Positions 8,350 through 14,042 of a stretch of DNA of 14,042 nt are shown in pieces. A model generated the notes under the pieces. That model made no database searches. It was not told the origin of the DNA and worked only from the letters and a program-made list of their open reading frames with translations. The number at the start of each line of letters is the position of its first letter. The stretch's first letter is position 1. The position numbers and the translations under genes were made by a program. Origin of the DNA: a bacterium. GTDB taxonomy: Bacteria; CSSED10-310; JAJRTK01. Where the stretch lies: contig JAJRTK010000210.1 in the NCBI GenBank assembly GCA_024278345.1, positions 1-14,042 on the forward strand, given 5' to 3'.

Positions 8350-9612
8350 ATGAAACTTCTCTTCATCTCCCCCTTCGTTCCCGGGGAAAACGCCGGCCAT
8401 GCCGGCGGCGTCACCACTTACCACTTCGTGGAGGGCCTGGCCGCCCTGGGACACGAAGTCCATTTGCTGGCGCTCTCCCGCCAGATGGAACGGCCCCTCC
8501 TGGAGCCCCTCCGCCAGCGCCTCGCCTCCCTCCACACCTACGAAATCCCGTACCGCCACGATCCGTCGCACCTCTCCCGAATCCGCCACTTCTGGAAGAT
8601 CGCCGCCAGCATCCTGCGGGGCATCTTCTCCAGAAAACCCATCTACCTGGTGCGGTACGACTACCCGGGCTTCGCGGAACTGGCGGCGGAGCTGGCCCAG
8701 TCTCTCCGCCCGGATGTGGTGCAGATCGAATACGCCACCCTCCACCCCTTGCGCCGAGTTCTGCCACCCGACATTCCCGTCGTCCTGGACACCCACGAAG
8801 TCCGGTCCCTCACCAGCCTCCGGACCCTCCAGGGCAGTTCCCGGCTGCTCCGCCCCTTCCACGCCCTGGAACTGGCCTCCTGGATCGAATCCCTGGCCGG
8901 CCTGGAGGGCTTCGCGCGCATCCTCACCGTCAGCGACGCCGACGGCCTGGCCATCCGCGCCTTCGCGCCCCACCTGCCGGTCCAAACCCTGCCCCAGGGC
9001 GTCGATTGCTCCCAGTACCGCCCCTTCGGCCAGGAAAAGAAACCCAACTCCATCGTCTACGTGGGAAGCTTCGACCATTCCCAGAACGTGGACACGGCCC
9101 TGCTCCTCCTGGACCGGATCCTGCCCGCCGTCTGGGAGAAGCACCCCACCGCCCGGCTCCACCTGGTGGGCAGCCACCCGCCACCGGTCCTCAGCCGACG
9201 GGCAGGCCCCAGGGTGGAGATCCCCGGATTCGTGGAGGACTTGGCCCGGCACGTGGAATCCCGGGAAATCTTCGTCGCCCCCCTCCGCCAGGGAGCCGGC
9301 ATCAAGATTAAGCTCCTCCAGGCCCTGGCCCTGGGGCTGCCGGTGGTGACGACTCCCGCGGGAGCCGAGGGGATCGGCCTGGAACACGAAAAAAACGCCC
9401 TCGTCTCCCCCACGGTCGAGGGATGCGTCCCCCTGGTCCTACGCCTCCTGGCCGATCCCGCCCAACGAAGCCGCCTGGGACAAGCGGGCCGCCAACTCGT
9501 CGAAACCCGCTTCCACCGCCCCGTCTTGGTCAAGAAGCTGGAAGCGCTCCTCGAGGACATCCTGGAAGAAAAGCGGCAGAGCGCCGGTCGCCCGCCGAGC
9601 GGCCAGCGGTGA
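8350..9612 (+). CDS. Glycosyltransferase family 4 (GT-B fold)
   Basis: 420 residues from ATG 8350, preceded by GGAGAGAGGGAAAGG (8331-8345). The in-frame ATG at 8233 would add 39 residues before the obvious N-terminal beta strand MKLLFISPF, so it is rejected. Seen: the N-terminal Rossmann half with HAGGVTTYHFVEGLAALGHEV (the acceptor-side glycine loop), DTHEVRS and ILTVSDADG; the C-terminal half with PQGVDCSQYRPF, IVYVGSFDHSQNVDTALLLL, and the nucleotide-sugar loop GIKIKLLQALALGLPVVTTP followed by AEGI. The acidic residue usual before the A-x-A-x-G segment is Gln324 here, while Glu340 is kept. It transfers a sugar from a nucleotide donor, probably at the inner face of the cytoplasmic membrane during polysaccharide or glycolipid assembly; the donor and acceptor cannot be told. 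Context: Wzz-like and YfhO-like genes next door. Confidence 0.9.
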   Translation: MKLLFISPFVPGENAGHAGGVTTYHFVEGLAALGHEVHLLALSRQMERPLLEPLRQRLASLHTYEIPYRHDPSHLSRIRHFWKIAASILRGIFSRKPIYLVRYDYPGFAELAAELAQSLRPDVVQIEYATLHPLRRVLPPDIPVVLDTHEVRSLTSLRTLQGSSRLLRPFHALELASWIESLAGLEGFARILTVSDADGLAIRAFAPHLPVQTLPQGVDCSQYRPFGQEKKPNSIVYVGSFDHSQNVDTALLLLDRILPAVWEKHPTARLHLVGSHPPPVLSRRAGPRVEIPGFVEDLARHVESREIFVAPLRQGAGIKIKLLQALALGLPVVTTPAGAEGIGLEHEKNALVSPTVEGCVPLVLRLLADPAQRSRLGQAGRQLVETRFHRPVLVKKLEALLEDILEEKRQSAGRPPSGQR

Positions 9613-9795
9613 CGCACTTCCACGCCGCGGCGGCCCGTTTCGGCGCATGGGTGGAGAAGCGGGAAGTGGTGGGGAAAGGCGCGATGATGGGGGAGCAGCG
9701 GCGGCCGACCACCGAGGGGCGGGCCTCGGCGAAATCTCGGGACGCAGTGGCTGCAGTAAAAGCCAGGGTTGAGTATCATAACAAGGCGGGTCCGT
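9613..9795. other. Region between glycosyltransferase and the MITE
   Basis: Together with the MITE and its flanks this makes a 532-base stretch without a gene (9613-10144). The first part is GC-rich, without a recognised protein, promoter or T-tailed terminator. Its end (9771-9792) resembles a diverged MITE end. Confidence 0.45.
9771..9792 (+). repeat. Diverged single end of the MITE
   Basis: GAGTATCATAACAAGGCGGG matches the intact terminal repeat (beginning GGGTATCCACGCAAGGCGGG) at 16 of 22 positions over the full length, and lies just upstream of the intact element in the same orientation. It may be a relic of an earlier, related insertion. Confidence 0.45.
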
Positions 9796-9803
9796 GCGAG
9801 ATC
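9796..9803. repeat. Target-site duplication, left copy
   Basis: GCGAGATC immediately outside the left terminal inverted repeat; the identical 8 bases lie immediately outside the right one. Confidence 0.9.
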
Positions 9804-10045
9804 GGGTATCCACGCAAGGCGGGACATTCCCGGGACTGTGGAATCGCAAGCGTCCGGGCAACGCCTCGCTATCGCTCGGCGGGTCACGCCGTGCGTTACC
9901 CGAAGGTGGTCCGGGGGTTCCATCCCCCGTCCCCTGGCAGGGCTTCGCCCTGCACCCACCAGGGAGCGCGCTCCCTGGACCCACGTTTTTGTACGCTACG
10001 CGTTTTCCTTTTTTTTCTGTTCTGTCCCGCCTTGCGTGGATACCC
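9804..10045 (+). mobile_element. Complete MITE-like element (copy 2, long form)
   Basis: 242 bp bounded by perfect 22-bp inverted repeats (9804-9825 and 10024-10045; outer end GGGTATCCACGCAAGG) and flanked by a perfect 8-bp direct repeat. It has no coding capacity for a transposase, so it would be moved in trans. Internally it is a chain of hairpins: GGGGG/CCCCC (9913-9917 with 9924-9928), GCAGGGC/GCCCTGC with a 3-base loop (9937-9953), a 20-bp perfect palindrome at 9959-9978, then T-rich sequence with eight Ts at 10009-10016. A 24-bp segment at 9881-9904 is present here and absent from the copies at 1-137 and 13938. Eight-base duplications are known for several transposase families (for example IS66, ISL3, IS1595, IS256), so the family cannot be named from this alone. 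The hairpins with T-runs could end transcription entering from the glycosyltransferase side. Confidence 0.9.
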
Positions 10046-10053
10046 GCGAGATC
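10046..10053. repeat. Target-site duplication, right copy
   Basis: GCGAGATC, identical to 9796-9803. The element therefore inserted about 90 bases upstream of the operon start, into sequence that was previously continuous. Confidence 0.9.
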
Positions 10054-10130
10054 CAATCCCTTTCACCAACTGGTCATCGGTCATCGGGCCGGCCACAGGC
10101 GGCCGGGACGTGGCGGATGCCATGCCTCAC

Positions 10131-10137
10131 GAGGAGG
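10131..10137 (+). promoter_or_regulatory. Ribosome binding site of the TrlF-type gene
   Basis: GAGGAGG with a 7-base spacer to ATG 10145. It decides the start against the long upstream in-frame extension from 9794, which would be translated from the MITE. Confidence 0.85.
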
Positions 10138-10144
10138 CGCTCTG

Positions 10145-12799
10145 ATGTCCATGAGGCCCGGCTCGAAACAGTTTTTTTCCCACGGCAGTCGCTGGCTTCG
10201 GGCGGACTTCCACCTGCACACCCGGGCGGACAAGGGGTTTTCCCATGCGGGTGATGCCAACGACTTCCACGCAGACTATATCGATGCGCTGAAAGCGGCT
10301 GAGATCGGCGTTGGAGTCATTACCAACCACAACAAGTTCGCTCGCGCCGAGTTCGTGGCCTTGCGGAAAAGAGCCTGGAAGCAGGGAATCTTTCTGCTCC
10401 CCGGAGTGGAACTTTCCGTTGGTGACGGAGCCAACGGGATCCATACGCTGATTGTGTTCAGCGATGAATGGCTGGCGGATGGCCACAACCGCATCCAGCA
10501 GTTCCTCCAAATCGCCTTTGCCGGCCAGGCACCGGGGCAGTACGAAAACTGGAACGGCCGCTGTTCCCTGGGACTGATCGAAACGATCAAGAAGCTCGAA
10601 GATTTTCACAAAGAGTTCTTTCTAGTGTTCGCCCACGTGGAAGACCGAGGTGGACTGTGGCACGAACTGGGCGGCGGCCGCCTTGGGGAACTGGGAGAAG
10701 ATGAGCGTTTCCGCCGGAGGTGCTTGGCTTTTCAGAAAGTCAGAACCCATGACGTGCCGGATCGAGTATGCAGGGCGAAGGTGCGGGGATGGCTTGACAG
10801 TGCTTATCCGGCGGAAGTCGAAGGTTCGGATGCCAAGGCTATCGACCAGGTCGGTCGAGGGCGTTCCTGTTACCTAAAAATCGGTGATTTCACTTTCGAC
10901 GCCGTGCGGTACGCCCTCCTGGATCACGCGCACCGCGTGGCGCCCGAGCCCCCGGGCCATCGACACTCGCACATTCTGAGCATATCCTTCGAGGGCGGCG
11001 TGCTGCAGGGCACGACGATCCATCTCTCGCCCGGGTTGAATACGGTCATCGGTATTCGTGGCAGTGGAAAATCCTCAATTCTGGAAGCGATCCGTTATGC
11101 CATCAACATTCCCTTTGGCGACAGGGCGCAGGACAAGGAGTATAAGCAGCATCTTGTCGATCATGTCCTGGGCGGCGGGGGAAAGGTCACGCTCCAAGCC
11201 ATCGACCGGCGGGGACAGGAATACGAGATCCGACGCATCAACAGGGAAACGCCGGACGTGTACATCGATGGCGTGCTCCAGCCAGGAGTTTCCATACGGG
11301 AAACCGTCTTGCACAAACCCATCTATTTTGGCCAGAAAGATCTTTCCGCGGCTGGCGAGGGGTTTGAAAAGGACCTGGTGGAAAAGCTGGTGGGCGAAAA
11401 AGTGGCTGAGATTCGTTTGCGCATCGAGGCGCAACGTCAAAAGATTCGCGAGGTCGTGGGGCGATTGACGGGCCTTTCCAACACGGAAGAAAAGAAGACG
11501 GAGTACGAGGACCAACGACGAGACGCGGAGTTCAGGCTGGAATTCTTTAGGAACCATGGGGTGGAAGAAAAACTTCAAAAGCAAGTGGATTTTGACGCCG
11601 ACTCCAGGAAGTGCTCTCAAATGGTCGCCTTCTCCAGGAATTATCTTGAAGCGTTGGAGGAGTTTGTCACTCAATATGAAGACGACCTAAAAAACCACCG
11701 CGTTTACACGTCGAAACAGAACAGAGATTTTTTTGACGAGTTTTTTGATGTTTATGATGGGTTGATTGCCTCGTTCATGAAGGTCAAAGAGGCCTTCACG
11801 GCAGGCAAACAGGCATGGATCGGGCTCAAGAAGAAAGCCAAGGACTTCGAGCAGCGCAAGGAGAGTCTCAAGGAAGAATTCGCTGACATCGAAAGAAATT
11901 TGGCCAAGCAGTTGAAGGAGTCGGGAGCGAGAGCGATCCGGTCGGACGAGTTTCGCGAGCTTCGCAAGACCGTGGACAGTGCGGCTCAAATGCTCGAAGC
12001 CCTGGATAGGGATGAGTCGAAGCGAACAAGCCTCCACCGGGAGTTGGTGAGGGAGCTGGCCGTGCTCAACGAGCTCTGGCGCCAAGAGTACAGGGTGATC
12101 GGAGACGAACTAAAGATCGTCAATCAAGGTCACACTTCGCTTGAGATCAAAGCCGAATTCAAGGGGGACAAGACGGCATTCGCGGCGTTCATGAAGGAGC
12201 TGTTCAGAGGCAGCCGCATCCGGCAAGCGAAGTTTTCGGCTCTTGCCAAGGAGTTTCCCGATTTCGGGGCCATGTACAGGAGACTCGAAGAGGCAAAGAG
12301 AATCGTTGGGGATGCGTCGGCCCGGGTTTTCGAGCAGCTATTTACGGATAACCTCGCGGCCCTCTTGACGTGGCAGATCCCCAATCGTTTTCTCATCGAG
12401 TATCGAGGTAAGGACCTGCAACGCCATTCGCTGGGACAGCGCGCCTCGGCGCTGCTCCTGTTCGTTCTTGGCCGGCGGGAGAACGATCTCTTCATGATCG
12501 ACCAGCCTGAGGACGATCTGGACAACCAGACCATCTGCCAGGACGTCATCGAACTCTTGCGGATTCTGAAACGCAAGACCCAATTCATCTTTGTGACCCA
12601 CAACGCCAATTTCCCGGTTCTCGGTGATGCCGAGCAGGTCATTTCTTGTTCCTACTCCGACGATTCCGTTGGCGTGACGACCGGCAGCATCGACCGGCCA
12701 GAGCTCCAGCAACGGGTTGTCGGCATCATGGAAGGGGGCGAGGAAGCGTTCCGCCAGCGCAGAAGGAGATACGAGACATGGAAACCGCGGAACTCCTAG
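10145..12799 (+). CDS. TrlF-type protein: PHP phosphoesterase fused to SMC/Rad50-like ATPase
   Basis: 884 residues. N-terminal PHP metallophosphoesterase (about 10-250): H23-L-H25-T, H62 in TNHNK, E89 in GVELSV, H100 in IHTLIVF, H164 in AHVED. The last PHP motif, usually D-x-H, reads S228-D229-A-K231, followed by LKIGDFTFDAVRYAL. Then an ABC/SMC-type ATPase: Walker A GIRGSGKSS (303-311), a charged coiled-coil arm (about 400-690), signature-like LGQRAS (763-768), Walker B LFMIDQPEDDLDN (782 onward, D786 with E789), and His-switch H819 in FVTHNAN. This architecture is annotated as TrlF-family AAA-like ATPase and occurs in accessory, defence-like loci. The expected behaviour, an ATPase clamp sensing nucleic acid and gating a PHP nuclease/phosphatase, is inference. 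The stop overlaps the next gene by 22 bases, so the two are co-translated. The start is set by GAGGAGG; ATG 10151 is an alternative. No promoter was recognised between the MITE and the start. Confidence 0.88.
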   Translation: MSMRPGSKQFFSHGSRWLRADFHLHTRADKGFSHAGDANDFHADYIDALKAAEIGVGVITNHNKFARAEFVALRKRAWKQGIFLLPGVELSVGDGANGIHTLIVFSDEWLADGHNRIQQFLQIAFAGQAPGQYENWNGRCSLGLIETIKKLEDFHKEFFLVFAHVEDRGGLWHELGGGRLGELGEDERFRRRCLAFQKVRTHDVPDRVCRAKVRGWLDSAYPAEVEGSDAKAIDQVGRGRSCYLKIGDFTFDAVRYALLDHAHRVAPEPPGHRHSHILSISFEGGVLQGTTIHLSPGLNTVIGIRGSGKSSILEAIRYAINIPFGDRAQDKEYKQHLVDHVLGGGGKVTLQAIDRRGQEYEIRRINRETPDVYIDGVLQPGVSIRETVLHKPIYFGQKDLSAAGEGFEKDLVEKLVGEKVAEIRLRIEAQRQKIREVVGRLTGLSNTEEKKTEYEDQRRDAEFRLEFFRNHGVEEKLQKQVDFDADSRKCSQMVAFSRNYLEALEEFVTQYEDDLKNHRVYTSKQNRDFFDEFFDVYDGLIASFMKVKEAFTAGKQAWIGLKKKAKDFEQRKESLKEEFADIERNLAKQLKESGARAIRSDEFRELRKTVDSAAQMLEALDRDESKRTSLHRELVRELAVLNELWRQEYRVIGDELKIVNQGHTSLEIKAEFKGDKTAFAAFMKELFRGSRIRQAKFSALAKEFPDFGAMYRRLEEAKRIVGDASARVFEQLFTDNLAALLTWQIPNRFLIEYRGKDLQRHSLGQRASALLLFVLGRRENDLFMIDQPEDDLDNQTICQDVIELLRILKRKTQFIFVTHNANFPVLGDAEQVISCSYSDDSVGVTTGSIDRPELQQRVVGIMEGGEEAFRQRRRRYETWKPRNS

Positions 12800-13929
12800 A
12801 AATCATTGGCCGGAACGAAGATAGCCGGCACCAGTTCAAGGCCAACGTCACGAATGAGATCTCCCTTGCCCAAGAGATGGTTGCCTTCAGCAATTCGTGG
12901 GGGGGCAGCCTATTCATTGGCGTAAGCGATGATGGCACCTTTTCTGGCCTGACGCGCAACGACATGGGTCGGCTGAGTCAGCTTGTTTCCAACGCGGCCT
13001 CCCAACAGGTGAGACCTCCCATCAATCCCTCGACGGAAAACATCGCCACGCCAGGGGGACTGGTGATGCGGATTGTCGTGCCGGAAGGCGTCAGCAAACC
13101 CTATATGGACAAAAACGGCGTGACCTGGATGAAAAGTGGTCCGGACAAGCGCAAGGCGACGTCCAGGGAAGAGATTCAGCGACTGTACCAGAGCGCCGGT
13201 TTGATCCATGGAGATGAAATCCCGGTTCGGGGTCTGACCCTGGCGGATTTAGATGTCGAATATTTCAGAGCTTTCTTTGAGCGAAGTTTCGGTGAATCCC
13301 TGGAGGATGTCGATCTTCCCTTGGCAGTCTTGCTGGAGAACATGAACCTGATGAAGGAGAGCCTGCTCAATGTGAGCGGAGCATTACTGTTCGCCAAGAA
13401 TCCAAGCTTCAAGTTGCCTGTTTTTATTGTAAAAGCCATTGCATTTCAGGGCAATGACATCCATGAAGAGCATTATATCGACAGCCAGGATATTACTGGA
13501 AAGATAGGAGATGTCTTTCATAAAAGCATGAGCTTCGCTCTTCGAAATACTCGACACATCCAGGGATATCAAAACGTCAACGCCCCGGGTGAACCTGAAA
13601 TCCCGCGAGTTTCGCTTGAAGAGTTGATCGCCAACGCGCTCATCCATCGAGACTATTTTATTTCGTCTCCCGTAAGACTATTCATATTCCGTGATCGCCT
13701 GGAACTTATCAGCCCTGGACATCTCCCGAACAATCTTACCATTGAGAACATCAAGAGAGGGAACTCCAATATCAGGAACCCTATTCTGGCTTCCTATGCC
13801 ACCAAGATTCTACCTTACCGCGGTCTTGGCAGCGGGATTATCCGTGCTTTGAAGGCGTATCCGGATATCGATTTCGACGATGACCTCGACGGGAACCAGT
13901 TCAAAGTCGTGATGGAGCGAAGGGGTTAG
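12778..13929 (+). CDS. AlbA_2 (Schlafen-like) domain protein with GHKL-type ATP-binding domain
   Basis: 383 residues from ATG 12778, with GGAG at 12765-12768, inside the end of the upstream gene. N-terminal AlbA_2 domain (about 1-130): E14-x4-Q19-F-K21 where the family usually has E-x4-E-F-K, then AQEMVAFSNSWGGSLFIGVSDDG. C-terminal domain about 180-383 with EELIANALIHRDY (282-293; the Asn/His-Arg-Asp motif of the divergent AAA_4/HATPase_c_4 group), LELISPGHLP and YRGLGSGI. Many relatives carry a C-terminal winged helix and are called transcriptional regulators or RecG-like; this one stops without it. The Gln at position 19 replaces one acidic residue matching those used by Schlafen RNases, so RNA cleavage is doubtful and nucleic-acid binding more likely (inference). 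The 3' half is visibly AT-richer than the rest of the window, suggesting transfer. It works presumably with the overlapping TrlF-type gene, as sensor, regulator or partner. Confidence 0.87.
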   Translation: METAELLEIIGRNEDSRHQFKANVTNEISLAQEMVAFSNSWGGSLFIGVSDDGTFSGLTRNDMGRLSQLVSNAASQQVRPPINPSTENIATPGGLVMRIVVPEGVSKPYMDKNGVTWMKSGPDKRKATSREEIQRLYQSAGLIHGDEIPVRGLTLADLDVEYFRAFFERSFGESLEDVDLPLAVLLENMNLMKESLLNVSGALLFAKNPSFKLPVFIVKAIAFQGNDIHEEHYIDSQDITGKIGDVFHKSMSFALRNTRHIQGYQNVNAPGEPEIPRVSLEELIANALIHRDYFISSPVRLFIFRDRLELISPGHLPNNLTIENIKRGNSNIRNPILASYATKILPYRGLGSGIIRALKAYPDIDFDDDLDGNQFKVVMERRG

Positions 13930-13937
13930 GAGCAGGG

Positions 13938-14042
13938 GGGTATCCACGCAAGGCGGGACATTCCCAGGACTGTGGAATCGCAAGCGTCCGGGCAACGCCT
14001 CGCTATCGCTCGGCGGTGGTCCGGGGATTCCATCCCCCGTCC
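13938..14042 (+). mobile_element. MITE-like element, copy 3 (short form, cut by window end)
   Basis: Begins with the intact 22-base terminal repeat (13938-13959) and continues nearly identical to 9804 onward, in the same orientation, but lacks the 24-bp segment (9881-9904 in copy 2). The hairpin GGGGAT/ATCCCC is present. It starts exactly 8 bases after the stop codon of the AlbA_2 gene; those 8 bases (GAGCAGGG) are the predicted target-site duplication, but the other end is outside the window. Its hairpins may serve as the operon's transcription end. Confidence 0.88.

Noticed and set aside
8182-9387. Long minus-strand open frame (401 codons) and a further one at 9057-9959
   Set aside because: They run antisense through the glycosyltransferase and into the MITE; composition is that of GC-rich antisense frames and no family pattern or ribosome site is seen.
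9794-10144. N-terminal extension of the TrlF-type protein
   Set aside because: It would be translated from the MITE and its flanks; the strong ribosome site is at 10131-10137 and the PHP motif starts soon after ATG 10145.
10122-10145. Eight-codon frame ending in TGA that overlaps the ATG of the TrlF-type gene
   Set aside because: Possible leader peptide by arrangement, but it has no ribosome site of its own and lies in a frame that simply happens to be open.
9804-14042. CRISPR array or integrative-element attachment sites
   Set aside because: The repeats are long, few, with inverted ends and target duplication rather than short regular units, and there is no integrase or tRNA.

Overview
The window is a GC-rich bacterial chromosomal segment. 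The gene content (a 2-oxoacid dehydrogenase E3 next to an E1-alpha-like protein, a secreted lipoprotein hydrolase, and surface-glycan genes including a Wzz-type protein and a YfhO-type membrane protein) points to a diderm bacterium. Many short, highly structured dispersed repeats are consistent with Acidobacteriota, Myxococcota/Desulfobacterota or a similar lineage, but nothing here fixes the phylum.

Layout. 1-291: two damaged copies of a structured repeat element, minus orientation. 430-1398: a full-length but active-site-depleted homologue of the E1-alpha subunit of pyruvate/branched-chain 2-oxoacid dehydrogenases. 1612-3030: lpdA (dihydrolipoyl dehydrogenase, E3), separated from it by a small repeat. 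3103-4266: an exported alpha/beta-hydrolase lipoprotein. 4370-5386: a Wzz/chain-length-determinant-like inner-membrane protein, convergent (stop codons overlapping) with 5383-7748, a YfhO-family membrane protein on the minus strand that is split by a single-base frameshift near 6489-6504. 7749-8349: a divergent intergenic region holding a second copy of the small repeat. 8350-9612: a GT4 glycosyltransferase. These three genes look like a surface-polysaccharide neighbourhood.

From 9804 on the character changes. A complete 242-bp non-coding element (9804-10045) has 22-bp perfect terminal inverted repeats and a perfect 8-bp target-site duplication, so it is a MITE-like insertion. It is followed by a two-gene overlapping operon: a PHP-phosphoesterase/SMC-like ATPase of the TrlF type (10145-12799) and an AlbA_2 (Schlafen-like)/GHKL ATP-binding protein (12778-13929). 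A second copy of the same element, in the same orientation, begins exactly 8 bases after the operon's last stop codon and runs off the window end. The operon looks like an accessory nucleic-acid-directed (probable anti-phage or RNA/DNA-damage response) module bracketed by direct copies of a MITE. This bracketed module is the most interesting part of the window. The element has long and short forms differing by exactly 24 bp, and its hairpins show a compensatory base change between copies.

No rRNA, tRNA, CRISPR array, transposase or integrase was seen.
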